A DNA stretch of 64,000 nt from Cryomorphaceae bacterium. Lineage in GTDB: Bacteria; Bacteroidota; Bacteroidia; Flavobacteriales_D; Sanyastnellaceae. Position 1 is the first letter of the stretch; the number at the start of each line of letters is the position of its first letter. A program made the position numbers and the translations under genes. The stretch spans positions 1-64,000 of the forward strand of contig WGNM01000039.1 of the NCBI GenBank assembly GCA_016124575.1, in the 5' to 3' direction. This document shows, piece by piece, positions 26,834 through 36,997 of the stretch. The notes under the pieces were generated by a model that did no database searches, had not been told where the DNA came from, and saw only the letters and a program-made list of their open reading frames with translations.

Positions 26834-29068
26834 ATGAGAACTTTCAGCTTTTTGCTGTTGTTTGCTTTTGGTATCTGCACCTTAAGCGCTCAATGGTCTG
26901 CACCTTCTTGGGGAGAAGTATTTCTCCAAAATGAAATACCTGAGGTGCACATTGATATCGCTCAAGAATCTCTTGATTTATTGCTTCACCCTGACAGTGT
27001 TTACAGCGACTTCGAGCATGAAGCTTCTTTCACTTTCATAAGTTCCCTTGGCACTGAAACGGTGGGCAACATCGGCTTTCGTCTGCGTGGAAATACTTCT
27101 CGACTGGCTGCGAAAAAATCGTTCAAAGTGAGCTTTAATACGTTCACGGCTGGTGGCGAGTGGCACGGATTGGAGAAACTCAATCTCAATGGTGAGCACA
27201 ACGACCCCTCTATCCTGCGTAGCAGAATAAATTGGGAAATGGCCGATCAAGCTGGATTGACATACTCACGTTGCGGACATGTCAAACTATTCATTAACGA
27301 CTCGTATGTTGGACTATACCTAAATGTAGAACACATCGATGAGAATTTTATCTCCGATCGATTTGGCTCTGACGCTAGAAACTTCTACAAATGCTATTAT
27401 GGAGCCAACTTGGATTTTATAAGTAACAACCAGGAAGATTACAAGCAGGCACCTTGGGGGACGAGGACATACGAATTGAAGAACAATGGCGTTGCCGACG
27501 ACTATGCGGAACTTGTCCACTTTATAGACATACTCAACAACTCATCAAACAGTCAGCTGCCATGTGCCATTGAGCAAGTTTTCGACGTCGATCTGTATTT
27601 GAGAACACTGGCCTTCGAAGTGCTAATCGGACATTGGGATGGATACGCATGGAACAACAACAATTATTACCTCGTTCAACGCACGCAAGACAATAAATTC
27701 ACTTTCGTTGAATACGACTTAGACAACACCCTCGGGATCGATTGGATCGGAATTGATTGGAGCGCTCGAAACATTTACAACTGGGCACAAAACAATCGTC
27801 CACTCGCAAACCGACTATTGCAAAATGCTGAATATCGAAATCGATACACATATTATTTCGATAAGTACATGAACGAAGTATTAACGGAAGAAGCTATTTC
27901 AGTCCGGCTTGATGAATTGTTAGAACTTATAACACCCGACGCTCTGTTGGATGAATACAGAACTTTTGACTACGGATTTGATGACGATGCATTTATGGCT
28001 TCTCTCGACGAAGGCTGGGGCGGTCATGTTTCGCAGGGCTTAAAACAATATATCCAAGAAAGATACAATAGCGCTTCTCAACAGTTGGAGTCTTTCAATA
28101 ACCCATTGGTTATCGACATCCCTGTTCCAACGCCGCGAATCGACAACAATATCTTCATTAAAGCGAGTGTTTTAAACGGTTCTGACAATCTGAACAGTTT
28201 AATAGCGGATATATCTTGGGACAACGGCTTTCAAGAGCAGGTAACCCTCAACGACTCAGGCGCAAACGGTGATTTAGTCGCGGGAGACAACATCTGGAGC
28301 ACGCTACTGCCCGCATCATCAGACCTGGCAACCTTCAACATCCTTGCTGTAGCAAGCGGAAACACCTTTGAAGTGAGCTGCAGTGAGCGCAAAGCATGGA
28401 CTTCAATCGGACAGGCCTCACTCGTTATCAATGAGTTAATGTCGGATAATGCTACGACCATTTCAGATGCTACTGGCGAGTTTGCTGATTGGATTGAGTG
28501 CTATAACAACCTCGCTACCGGAGTTCAGTTTTCAGATTATCGTTTGACGGATAACCTCGAAATCCCCGAGCTCTTCAAAGCCCCAAATCAAGTCGTCAGC
28601 GGGAATGGATTTACCTTCACATGGGCTGATAACGACCACAATGATGGTGCAAATCACGCTGCGTTCAGACTATCGAATGGTGGCGAGAACCTGTATCTTT
28701 TACGACTGCAAAATGGCGCTTTCAGAGTAGTCGACCACATTGCATCTCCCCCTTTGCTATCAGACCAGAGCTACGGGAGAGCAGAAGACGGTAACAACAC
28801 ATGGATTCTTTTTGATACACCCACGCCAAATGAATCGAATCATCTCGTGTATATTGACGAGTCATACACCGACCTCATTGCTGTTTACCCAAATCCAACA
28901 CGCGGCATTGTAACTTTTTCGGAAAGTAATTGTTATCAACTAATGAACACGAGCGGACAACTCCTGAAAAGCGACTGCAACGCAGTGATGATTGACATTT
29001 CCGAAATGGAAACGGGTATCTACTTGTTGAAAATCGAAGAAAGGATTGTTAGAATCGTTAAGATTTAG
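26834..29068 (+). CDS. Secreted CotH-like protein with lamin-tail domain and T9SS signal
   Basis: A 744-residue protein: signal peptide (FSFLLLFAFGICTLSAQ), CotH kinase-like domain (about 30-420), lamin-tail domain (about 535-650) and a type A T9SS sorting domain (about 675-744). CotH motifs include FRLRGNTSRLAAKKSFKVSF, LNGEHNDPSILRSRI and FVEYDLDNTLG. The lamin-tail domain shows LVINELMSDNATT and GEFADWIECYNN. The T9SS end shows VYPNPTRGIVTF, ISEMETGIYLLKIE and IVRIVKI. CotH proteins are atypical kinases in spores; function on Bacteroidota surfaces is not established. It starts 18 bases after the regulator gene. Confidence 0.85.
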   Translation: MRTFSFLLLFAFGICTLSAQWSAPSWGEVFLQNEIPEVHIDIAQESLDLLLHPDSVYSDFEHEASFTFISSLGTETVGNIGFRLRGNTSRLAAKKSFKVSFNTFTAGGEWHGLEKLNLNGEHNDPSILRSRINWEMADQAGLTYSRCGHVKLFINDSYVGLYLNVEHIDENFISDRFGSDARNFYKCYYGANLDFISNNQEDYKQAPWGTRTYELKNNGVADDYAELVHFIDILNNSSNSQLPCAIEQVFDVDLYLRTLAFEVLIGHWDGYAWNNNNYYLVQRTQDNKFTFVEYDLDNTLGIDWIGIDWSARNIYNWAQNNRPLANRLLQNAEYRNRYTYYFDKYMNEVLTEEAISVRLDELLELITPDALLDEYRTFDYGFDDDAFMASLDEGWGGHVSQGLKQYIQERYNSASQQLESFNNPLVIDIPVPTPRIDNNIFIKASVLNGSDNLNSLIADISWDNGFQEQVTLNDSGANGDLVAGDNIWSTLLPASSDLATFNILAVASGNTFEVSCSERKAWTSIGQASLVINELMSDNATTISDATGEFADWIECYNNLATGVQFSDYRLTDNLEIPELFKAPNQVVSGNGFTFTWADNDHNDGANHAAFRLSNGGENLYLLRLQNGAFRVVDHIASPPLLSDQSYGRAEDGNNTWILFDTPTPNESNHLVYIDESYTDLIAVYPNPTRGIVTFSESNCYQLMNTSGQLLKSDCNAVMIDISEMETGIYLLKIEERIVRIVKI

Positions 29069-29070
29069 AT

Positions 29071-29087
29071 AGTGTCTTATTGACACT
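29071..29087 (+). terminator. Hairpin after the CotH-like gene
   Basis: AGTGTC-TTATT-GACACT is a perfect 6-bp stem two bases after the stop codon, followed by TTCTTTATATT. It is a modest intrinsic terminator separating this gene from the amylase. Confidence 0.5.
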
Positions 29088-29092
29088 TTCTT

Positions 29093-29100
29093 TATATTTG
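29093..29100 (+). promoter_or_regulatory. -7 element before the GH13 amylase gene
   Basis: TATATTTG is an exact TAnnTTTG match, 21 bases before the ATG at 29122 and right after the hairpin. A clear -33 TTG at 17-23 bases is not present. Confidence 0.35.
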
Positions 29101-29121
29101 ACAGAATTCAAATCCAAAAAC

Positions 29122-31944
29122 ATGAAGTCGACGGTCATAACCATCTTGCTATCAGCCTGTTACACCTTATCATTTGGACAAATTGTATGGACTGAGCCTG
29201 CATTTCCAACTCAAAACGATCAAGTAACATTGTTTTATGATGCAACTGAGGGCAATGGTGACCTGGAAAACGTAGTCCCTGTTTACATCCACACTGGAGT
29301 TATAACCAACTTATCTTCAGGCCTTTCAGACTGGCAACATGTCCAAGGCAACTGGGGCACGGCCGATGCGAATGTATTGATGAGTCCGGAAGGGAACAAC
29401 ATACACAGTTTTGATTTTGGCGGACAAACACTAGCTCAATTTTACGGACTTACAGGCGGTGAGACCATCGAACAATTATCGATGGTATTTCGCAACCAGT
29501 CGGGCGGCCTTGTCGGAAGAGAAGCTGATGGAGGAGACATCTATTTCAGCATTTCTGATGGCAGCTTTTCAGCTTTATTTTTGACACCTGCAGCATCAAG
29601 TTTAGCCATTCTTCCCGGTGCAATGGTAGATTTGACAGGCCAGAGTTCTGAATCCGCAGACCTTTCAATATTAATCAATGGCAGTGTAGTTGCTTCAGCA
29701 GCTTCAGCTACCAGCATTGATTACACCTTTGAAGAAATGGCTGAGGGAGAATACCTCGTTACATTGAGTGCCGACAACGGTTCAACATCCATCGAAGATG
29801 AAATCATTATCATAGTACTTCCTACCCTATCAGCAACGAGTGCACCAGGAGGAACCATTGATGGTATTAACTACCTTTCGGGGACAAGCGTCGTTTTACA
29901 AATACACGCTCCCTTTAAAGATCACATTTTTGTAGTTGGTGATTTCAACGACTGGCAATTCGACCTCGATTATTTGATGACACCAGTACCTGGTGGACAG
30001 CGCTATTGGTTGCAGATTGATGGGTTGACACCTGGACAAGAATACCGTTTCCAATACCACATCTTACCAGATAACATGCGCGTTGCGGATGTCTACACAG
30101 AGAAAATACTCGACTATTGGAACGACGGTTTTATACCAGAAATAACGTATCCCAACCTGATAGACTTCCCGATAGATGGAACAGGCCAAGATGCGGTATC
30201 TGTATTGCAGACAAACCAAACACCATTTTCATGGACCGATCAGAGCTATGAAAAGCCACCGAAAGAGCGCTTAGTGATTTATGAATTGTTACTCCGCGAC
30301 TGGGTAGAACGTCATGACTACGAGACGCTTCGCGATTCTTTAGACTACCTTCAAAACCTTGGCGTTTCAGCAGTACAATTAATGCCAATCAATGAATTTG
30401 AAGGCAACATCAGCTGGGGCTATAACTCTGCCTTCTTCTTTGCTCCCGACAAATACTACGGAACAGAAGAAGCGCTGAAAATGCTCGTTGATGAGTGTCA
30501 CAACAGAGGAATGGCTGTAATCATGGATATCGCATTGAATCACAGTTTCGGATCGAATCCACAGGTACGCATGTATTTCGACCCTTCGGCCGGACAATGG
30601 GGACAGCCATCTGCTCAAAACCCTTGGTTTAACGAGACACCTCGTCACGACTTCAATGTAGGCTATGATTATGACCACAGCAGCGGCGCGACCAAAGACT
30701 TTGTAAAACGAGTTTTCAAATATTGGGTAGATGAATACCATATTGATGGCTACCGACTAGACTTGAGCAAAGGCTACACACAGAACAACACCCTTGGCAA
30801 TATTGGTGCATGGAATGCTTACGATCAAAGTCGAATAGACATTTTGACAGACTATGCGAATGACACATGGAACTCGTTTCCAGATACCTATTTCATTCTT
30901 GAGCACTTTGCAGATAATAGCGAAGAAACCGTACTTTCTAATTTAGGTTTCATGCTTTGGGGCAATATGAACCACGATTACAATGAAGCATCAATGGGCT
31001 ACCCTTCAAACTTAAGCTGGGGTGTTCACACTTCACGCGGTTGGGGTGCCCCTCACCTTATAACCTATGCTGAAAGTCACGACGAAGAGCGTTTGATGTA
31101 CAAAAATTTGTTGTTCGGAAATTCAAACGGATCATACAACATCACACAGTTGAACACAGCATTGGCCCGCATGGAATTGGTGCATTGCTTCTTACTTCCC
31201 CTTCCAGGTCCGAAAATGCTTTGGCAATTCGGCGAACTTGGTTATGAATTCAGCATCAATTACTGCAACAACGGCACTATCAATGAAAGTTGCAGAACAG
31301 ATCCGAAACCGATTCGCTGGGATTACCTAGATGTTCAAGCCCGCAAGCGCCTGTATAAAGTAACTGCAGCGCTAGCCAATCTCAAGGCTGATTATCCCGT
31401 ATTTATGACCTCTGATTTCAATATCGACTTGGGTGGATTTGGAAAGCGTGTCCATCTGAATAGCAACGACATGAAAGTAACCATTGTAGGGAATTTCGAC
31501 GTGAGCACAATCAACATGGTTCCTGGTTTTCAACATACAGGAACATGGTATGACTACTTAACCGGAAATTCTATAAGCGTTTCCGACTTGAATGCAACAA
31601 TGTCGTTTGCGCCAGGAGAATACCACATCTACACGGATGCACTGCTGCCAACACCAGATTTGAGCACCGAACTTGATGAGATCATTGTTGCTCAAGACAT
31701 GATAGTGTTCCCAAACCCAAGCAATGGAGACATCAACTTCCACATCCCAGGAGCGACCGGAAAGAATCTCCTCATACAGGTTTATGACATTACAGGAAGA
31801 AGTGTGTTCAACATCCGCCAAAATGGAACTGACAACCTCGGCGGAAACTACCTTACCCTTCCTGCGCTTAATGATGGAACATATCTATTGGAAGTTTTTG
31901 ATGGAATTTCTAGACGCACTGCACGCATCGTGATTAAAAACTAA
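29122..31944 (+). CDS. Secreted alpha-amylase family (GH13) enzyme with T9SS signal
   Basis: The start at 29122 gives a clean signal peptide (MKSTVITILLSACYTLSFGQ), so the protein has 940 residues. An N-terminal Ig/carbohydrate-binding-like region precedes an E-set/CBM48-like module (HIFVVGDFNDWQFDLDYLMT). The GH13 barrel follows, with AVIMDIALNHSFG (region I), DGYRLDLSKGYTQ (nucleophile Asp), YFILEHFADN (acid/base Glu) and YAESHDEERLMY (region IV). The C-terminus is a type A T9SS domain (VFPNPSNGDINFH, then LNDGTYLLEVFDG). It should hydrolyse alpha-1,4-glucans outside the cell or on its surface, feeding the SusC/SusD pair encoded next. Confidence 0.93.
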   Translation: MKSTVITILLSACYTLSFGQIVWTEPAFPTQNDQVTLFYDATEGNGDLENVVPVYIHTGVITNLSSGLSDWQHVQGNWGTADANVLMSPEGNNIHSFDFGGQTLAQFYGLTGGETIEQLSMVFRNQSGGLVGREADGGDIYFSISDGSFSALFLTPAASSLAILPGAMVDLTGQSSESADLSILINGSVVASAASATSIDYTFEEMAEGEYLVTLSADNGSTSIEDEIIIIVLPTLSATSAPGGTIDGINYLSGTSVVLQIHAPFKDHIFVVGDFNDWQFDLDYLMTPVPGGQRYWLQIDGLTPGQEYRFQYHILPDNMRVADVYTEKILDYWNDGFIPEITYPNLIDFPIDGTGQDAVSVLQTNQTPFSWTDQSYEKPPKERLVIYELLLRDWVERHDYETLRDSLDYLQNLGVSAVQLMPINEFEGNISWGYNSAFFFAPDKYYGTEEALKMLVDECHNRGMAVIMDIALNHSFGSNPQVRMYFDPSAGQWGQPSAQNPWFNETPRHDFNVGYDYDHSSGATKDFVKRVFKYWVDEYHIDGYRLDLSKGYTQNNTLGNIGAWNAYDQSRIDILTDYANDTWNSFPDTYFILEHFADNSEETVLSNLGFMLWGNMNHDYNEASMGYPSNLSWGVHTSRGWGAPHLITYAESHDEERLMYKNLLFGNSNGSYNITQLNTALARMELVHCFLLPLPGPKMLWQFGELGYEFSINYCNNGTINESCRTDPKPIRWDYLDVQARKRLYKVTAALANLKADYPVFMTSDFNIDLGGFGKRVHLNSNDMKVTIVGNFDVSTINMVPGFQHTGTWYDYLTGNSISVSDLNATMSFAPGEYHIYTDALLPTPDLSTELDEIIVAQDMIVFPNPSNGDINFHIPGATGKNLLIQVYDITGRSVFNIRQNGTDNLGGNYLTLPALNDGTYLLEVFDGISRRTARIVIKN

Positions 31945-31976
31945 TCTTCGGAAGTGCAGTTCAAGCACCTTTATAT

Positions 31977-31984
31977 TAAGTTTG
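31977..31984 (+). promoter_or_regulatory. -7 element of the susC-susD operon
   Basis: TAAGTTTG is an exact TAnnTTTG match 23 bases before the susC ATG at 32008. The -33 position lacks a good TTG. Confidence 0.4.
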
Positions 31985-32007
31985 AGAAGCCTTATAAACC
32001 AAAACTA

Positions 32008-35000
32008 ATGAATCGATTAAGAATAGTATTGAGCATCTTTTTCGTGCTGTTTGCTGCTGGAATGTCAGCCCAAACAGTTAAAGGTGTCATTTCAGATGCA
32101 AAAGGTCCATTGCCTGGAGCCAGCGTCGTACTTTCCGGGACCACAACCGGAGCGTCAACCGGCATTGATGGCTCGTACGAACTGAAAGTCAAACCAGGAA
32201 AGAATGTTATTGACGTAACGTTCGTCGGTTACACCAAGCAATCCAAAGAGTTTACTGTTGGGGTTGGAGAAACAGTGACATTGAATGTAACACTCAAAGA
32301 AGATGCAATCTTCCTTGACGACGTTGTTGTCGTTGGATATGGGGTTCAGCGCAAACGCGAAGTAACAGGATCCATAGCAAAGATTGAGAGTAAGGCCATT
32401 ACATCAATGCCGACACCTTCTTTTGAAGCAGCGTTGCAAGGACAGGCAGCGGGAGTGCAAGTATCACAAGGATCGGGAGTTGCAGGAGCTGGGTCACTCA
32501 TTCGAGTGCGCGGTGTGGCCTCCGTTTCAGCTGGTGGAGACCCACTGTATGTTGTAGATGGTATTCCGATCACACAAGATTACTTTTTACGCGGAAACAG
32601 CGGCGCATTGAACAACAATCCACTTGCTACCATCAATCCAAACGACATAGAATCTGTCGAGATTTTGAAAGATGCAGCTGCTACCGGTATTTACGGATCT
32701 CGCGGTGCGAATGGTGTTATACTTATTACCACAAAAAGAGGTACCCAAGGAACGCAGTACGACTTTAGTTCTCGTTTTGGTATCTCTACGCCCGCGTCGT
32801 TACCAAACATGCTGACTACCGATGAGTACCTCACCCTACGTCAAGAAGCTTGGGAAAATGATGGTGGAACAGGGTATGTCTGGCTGCCAAACTTCTCTTC
32901 TGCAAGCGACGACGCCGAAACACGTGAATTGGCATTTAAGAAAGCACAGAAAACCAATACAAACTGGGTCGACGAGACCATAGGAGTTGGTTTCAAGCAA
33001 GCCTACAATTTTGGAGTGCGCAAAGGCGGAAAAAAGTACGCCTTGTATGCCGGTATCTCTTACGACGATAACAGCTCATTTCTTCAAGGAAACAGCTACG
33101 AGCGCATAAGTGGTAGGTTGAACTTCGACTACACCGTGAATAAATACCTGAAAGTGCTATTTTCTACCAGCGCCAGTCGTGGATTGAATCACCGCGTAGA
33201 TGTGGCTTGGTCAGGTGGCTTAGGAGATGCAATGTCGACAGCACTGCCCTACTACCCTATTCAGTACGAAGAAGATGAATTGGATGCTGATGGCAATGTG
33301 GTTCACGAAGCTGGCGAATACTTCTTGTTTTCAGGTAAAAACCCCGTTGCGGTTCAAAACCTAAAAAAATGGCGCAACACCGAAGACCGCTCAATTAACA
33401 ACTTGAGTGCATTGATAACGCCAATAAAAAATCTAACAATCAAGCTTAGCGGTGGTTTCGACTACATGCATTTACGTGAGGATGTTTACAATCCTGGCGC
33501 GCTATCACAATCATCAGACCTTGGGTCAACCAACCGCTATGCCAACTACGTATTGAATTGGAACTACAGCGGAACGGCTAACTATCTGTGGGACTTAGGA
33601 GAAGATCACAAATTCAACTTCCTTATTGGTAGCGAATTCCAACGCTCCGACAGTTACGGATATGGATTGTTCTTCCAAGATGTTACAGGTCCAATTTATG
33701 AAGTTGACTCATTGCGAGAAAACCTTGACGCAGCGCTGCGCACCGCCAACAACCCATCTCAATGGTCATTCCTATCGTATTTTGGTCGTGTTAATTACAC
33801 CTTGAAAAACAAGTACGTTTTCCAAGGAACAGCGCGAGTGGACGGTTCTTCACGATTTGGACGTAACAACCGTTATGGATTCTTTCCATCGCTTTCAGCG
33901 GGATGGATCATCAGCGAGGAAAACTTCATGAAAGGAATTGAGCGAATCAACTTCATGAAACTACGTGCAAGCTATGGAATCACTGGTAATGCTGCGATTC
34001 CTGATTACGCGCGTTTTGGAACCTTCTCTCAGGTTGACAACGGTATACTTTATAATCAACAGCCGATCACCTTTCCGCTTCAGCTAGCGAACCCTGATTT
34101 GAGGTGGGAAACATCTCGAACCTTCGATATGGCTTTAGAAATGGGAATGTTTAACGACCGTGTTAGTTTCGAACTTTCTTACTACCACAAAATGAGTCGC
34201 GACGTTCTTTTGAATGTGAACGTTCCGCCAAGCACCGGATTCACAAACTACTGGGATAACGTAGCGCAAATTCTAAACCGTGGGGTAGAATTTGCGGTGA
34301 AGACGCGCAACATTGTAGGTAAGTTTAATTGGACAACAGACTTTAACATCGCCCGCAACTACAACGAGCTTGTAGACATAGGCAATTACACACCAGATGC
34401 AGTATCAGGCGGCACCAACGACTCACGCGTAATTGTTGGAAAACCAGTAGGATCATTTTACCTCGTAGAATTTTCACATGTAGATCCCGACAATGGTTTA
34501 CCTGTGTATATTGACCTAGAAGGAAATGAAACCTACGACTACGATAACGCAATACGCAAATACGTAGGAGACGGTTTACCTGACGCCGTGGGCGGTATTA
34601 CAAACACCTTTAGCTGGAAGAATTGGGATCTTACCGCATTGATGACATACAGCATTGGTGCAAAAATATTTGACTCCTCTTCGAAGCGCCAATTAGGTGT
34701 TGTTACCGATTGGAATATGCGCACCGAAGTTTTAGACAGATGGAGACAGCCTGGAGACGTTTCAACCTTCCCAATGCTAACGCTTGATGAAACAACCTAT
34801 GGCTTGCCTTCAGGATTCCCTTGGTGGAACACAAGCTTGTTTGTTTACGATGCCTCATACATCCGCTTGCGCAATTTATCTTTGGGCTACAACATCCCCA
34901 ATGTGAAGATCAAGAACTTTAAGTTTAGCTCGTTCAGAGTCGTTTTCAACGTTACCAACTTGTTTACGCTTACAAACTTCCCTGGACTTGATCCAGAAGT

Positions 35001-35109
35001 GGTGCGTGACTTTGAAAATGCGCAAGACAGAAACTTAAGTCCGAACGTTACCTACTTGACACCACCTCAAGAGCGTTCTTACAACTTGAGCATAAACTTC
35101 TCATTCTAA
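32008..35109 (+). CDS. susC: SusC-type TonB-dependent receptor
   Basis: The start at 32008 gives the signal peptide MNRLRIVLSIFFVLFAAGMS ending in AQ; the protein has 1033 residues. It has the SusC/RagA layout: a carboxypeptidase regulatory-like N-terminal domain (GVISDAKGPLPGASVVLSGT), the TonB box/linker (DDVVVVGYGVQRKREVTGS), the plug (ALQGQAAGVQVSQGSGVAG, VRGVASVSAGGDPLYVVDG, then LKDAAATGIYGSRGANGVIL) and a long barrel ending in a Phe (YNLSINFSF). With SusD it imports oligosaccharides across the outer membrane; starch/maltodextrin is inferred from the neighbouring GH13 genes. Confidence 0.95.
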   Translation: MNRLRIVLSIFFVLFAAGMSAQTVKGVISDAKGPLPGASVVLSGTTTGASTGIDGSYELKVKPGKNVIDVTFVGYTKQSKEFTVGVGETVTLNVTLKEDAIFLDDVVVVGYGVQRKREVTGSIAKIESKAITSMPTPSFEAALQGQAAGVQVSQGSGVAGAGSLIRVRGVASVSAGGDPLYVVDGIPITQDYFLRGNSGALNNNPLATINPNDIESVEILKDAAATGIYGSRGANGVILITTKRGTQGTQYDFSSRFGISTPASLPNMLTTDEYLTLRQEAWENDGGTGYVWLPNFSSASDDAETRELAFKKAQKTNTNWVDETIGVGFKQAYNFGVRKGGKKYALYAGISYDDNSSFLQGNSYERISGRLNFDYTVNKYLKVLFSTSASRGLNHRVDVAWSGGLGDAMSTALPYYPIQYEEDELDADGNVVHEAGEYFLFSGKNPVAVQNLKKWRNTEDRSINNLSALITPIKNLTIKLSGGFDYMHLREDVYNPGALSQSSDLGSTNRYANYVLNWNYSGTANYLWDLGEDHKFNFLIGSEFQRSDSYGYGLFFQDVTGPIYEVDSLRENLDAALRTANNPSQWSFLSYFGRVNYTLKNKYVFQGTARVDGSSRFGRNNRYGFFPSLSAGWIISEENFMKGIERINFMKLRASYGITGNAAIPDYARFGTFSQVDNGILYNQQPITFPLQLANPDLRWETSRTFDMALEMGMFNDRVSFELSYYHKMSRDVLLNVNVPPSTGFTNYWDNVAQILNRGVEFAVKTRNIVGKFNWTTDFNIARNYNELVDIGNYTPDAVSGGTNDSRVIVGKPVGSFYLVEFSHVDPDNGLPVYIDLEGNETYDYDNAIRKYVGDGLPDAVGGITNTFSWKNWDLTALMTYSIGAKIFDSSSKRQLGVVTDWNMRTEVLDRWRQPGDVSTFPMLTLDETTYGLPSGFPWWNTSLFVYDASYIRLRNLSLGYNIPNVKIKNFKFSSFRVVFNVTNLFTLTNFPGLDPEVVRDFENAQDRNLSPNVTYLTPPQERSYNLSINFSF

Positions 35110-35119
35110 TCTTACTGCT

Positions 35120-36484
35120 ATGAAAATCAATCATTTAATCATATCATTGACCGCAGTAGTTACAATGACTAGCTGCGACAAATTGCTCGAATTCGAGCCA
35201 GGTGACGTTGTTATTGCAGCAGACGCGCTTCAAACAGCGGATGACGCACAACGCATGCTTAATTCGAACTACGACGTATTGGGAAACCTCTATGACGGAA
35301 GAGTTCAAAACGTTGGAGAATTGTTGACAGAGAACCTAGCAATTCCAGAAAACAACAACGATTTTGTTTCGGTTTGGAACCGTGAGACAAACTTCTTCAC
35401 ATCGTTTACAAACGGTGTCTACACCGATTTCTATCGAGCAGTATACCGCGGAAACGCCTTGTTAGACAACTTCGATTTGATTGAAGACCTATCGTCATCG
35501 GAAAAGACAAGAATGGAAGCTGAAGTGCGATTCATCCGCGCCTTATGTCATTTTCAGGTAGTTAAATTATGGGCACAGCCATACAACTACACAGCCGACA
35601 ACAGTCATCTGGGCATTCCGATTCGTCGAGTAGCTAGCCAAGAGCCTCTGCCACGTTCTACTGTGAAAGAAGTTTACGACTTCATCATTGAAGATTTAGA
35701 GTTCGCTCGCGCCAACTTACCGCTTAGCAACGGCGTTTATGCAAATAAGCATGCCGCTTCAGCCCTATTGGCTCAGGTGTATTTCCAAATGTCTGACTAT
35801 ACCACTTCAGTATCCTATGCTAACGAAGTAATCGGCTCAAACGCTTTCACCTTGGATACTGACCTTGATCGCTACGAGCAAGATGCTATTAACAGTGAAA
35901 CCATCTTCGGGATTGTGAGCAACATATTGGACATTCGGAGTGAAGGGTTTAGAGACAACTATCGATCAGACAACAATGCCAATCCGACATTGACATTCAG
36001 CGGATCGGTTGTTACAACCATGCAGCAAACCCCTTCGGATGCGCGAAACGACTGGTTTTCGAGCGACGGCGCTTTTCATAAAGTTACCCGCTTCAACAAC
36101 AAAGAGTACTATAACATCCCTGTGATTCATTTAACAGGCTTGCTGATGATAAGGGCTGAGGCGCTCGGACATTTGAATCAGGATTTAGATATTGCAATTG
36201 ACGACATCAATTCGATTCGAGACCGTGCTTTTGGCGAAGGTTTGTTTGATGTAGATCCTAGCGCCAGCGGCGCGGATGTGGTTGAATTCGCAAGATTGGA
36301 ACTATGGAAAGAAACACTGTGTGAAGGCACATGGATAGATCAATTGAAAAGAAGAGGAACACAAGGAGAAGCAATTACCGTTCGCAACGCACCTTGGGAC
36401 TGTCCGGGTATGGCATTGCAATTCCCAAATGGTGAAACATCTGCCGCAGGCTTTATTTTAAACGAAGAAGGTGGCTGTAACTAA
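35120..36484 (+). CDS. susD: SusD-type glycan-binding lipoprotein
   Basis: A 454-residue outer-membrane lipoprotein; the signal LIISLTAVVTMTSC ends in the lipobox Cys. The SusD/RagB family TPR fold is recognised from EAEVRFIRALCHFQVVKLWA, KEVYDFIIEDLEFARANLP, NKHAASALLAQVYFQ and the C-terminal LLMIRAEALGHL followed by INSIRDRA. It caps SusC and captures the glycan. It starts 10 bases after the susC stop. Confidence 0.94.
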   Translation: MKINHLIISLTAVVTMTSCDKLLEFEPGDVVIAADALQTADDAQRMLNSNYDVLGNLYDGRVQNVGELLTENLAIPENNNDFVSVWNRETNFFTSFTNGVYTDFYRAVYRGNALLDNFDLIEDLSSSEKTRMEAEVRFIRALCHFQVVKLWAQPYNYTADNSHLGIPIRRVASQEPLPRSTVKEVYDFIIEDLEFARANLPLSNGVYANKHAASALLAQVYFQMSDYTTSVSYANEVIGSNAFTLDTDLDRYEQDAINSETIFGIVSNILDIRSEGFRDNYRSDNNANPTLTFSGSVVTTMQQTPSDARNDWFSSDGAFHKVTRFNNKEYYNIPVIHLTGLLMIRAEALGHLNQDLDIAIDDINSIRDRAFGEGLFDVDPSASGADVVEFARLELWKETLCEGTWIDQLKRRGTQGEAITVRNAPWDCPGMALQFPNGETSAAGFILNEEGGCN

Positions 36485-36491
36485 GAGAATT

Positions 36492-36992
36492 ATGAAAACA
36501 CAGATATCCATTTTATTCATTCTACTTGGAGTTCTTTCAATGAGCTCATGTAAGAAGACAATTGAAGGTGAGCTAGGTGAACCATTCGATAAAGTTTCAG
36601 GTATGGCTGGCAAGTGGCAACTGACATCATTCAGCCAAACCGATTTGAACAACCCCATTCAAGAAAAGCGCGATTTGAGTCGCTTTTACATCAAAGATGG
36701 GATCACACCTTTGGAGATCACTTTTACCACCGCAGGCCGCACCTATGAAACAGCCATAGAATATGGTAAAAACTACTTCGGGACATCAGGCACTTGGGGA
36801 TTTGACGACGAAGAATACCCGAGTTACTTGCTACTTTATGGCGAAACAGACACCTTGCAATTCAACTTGGGAAGTGTGGTTCGTTCTTTTGACCAAACCA
36901 TGAGCATTGAATTGCCACGTGGTTGCAGTTTGAACACAGCCAATGCCATTCCAACAGTGATTTACACATTTGAATTCACAAGACAAGACTAA
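36492..36992 (+). CDS. Small surface lipoprotein (DUF5004-like)
   Basis: A 166-residue lipoprotein; the start at 36492 gives MKTQISILFILLGVLSMSSC with the lipobox Cys at residue 20. The mature part (GMAGKWQLTSFSQTDLNNP, then LEITFTTAGRTYETAIEYG) looks like a small beta-barrel domain of the lipocalin-like/DUF5004 kind often encoded after susD in marine Bacteroidota. Seven bases separate it from susD. A glycan-binding or assembly role in the Sus complex is inferred from position only. Confidence 0.7.
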   Translation: MKTQISILFILLGVLSMSSCKKTIEGELGEPFDKVSGMAGKWQLTSFSQTDLNNPIQEKRDLSRFYIKDGITPLEITFTTAGRTYETAIEYGKNYFGTSGTWGFDDEEYPSYLLLYGETDTLQFNLGSVVRSFDQTMSIELPRGCSLNTANAIPTVIYTFEFTRQD

Positions 36993-36997
36993 GCGAC

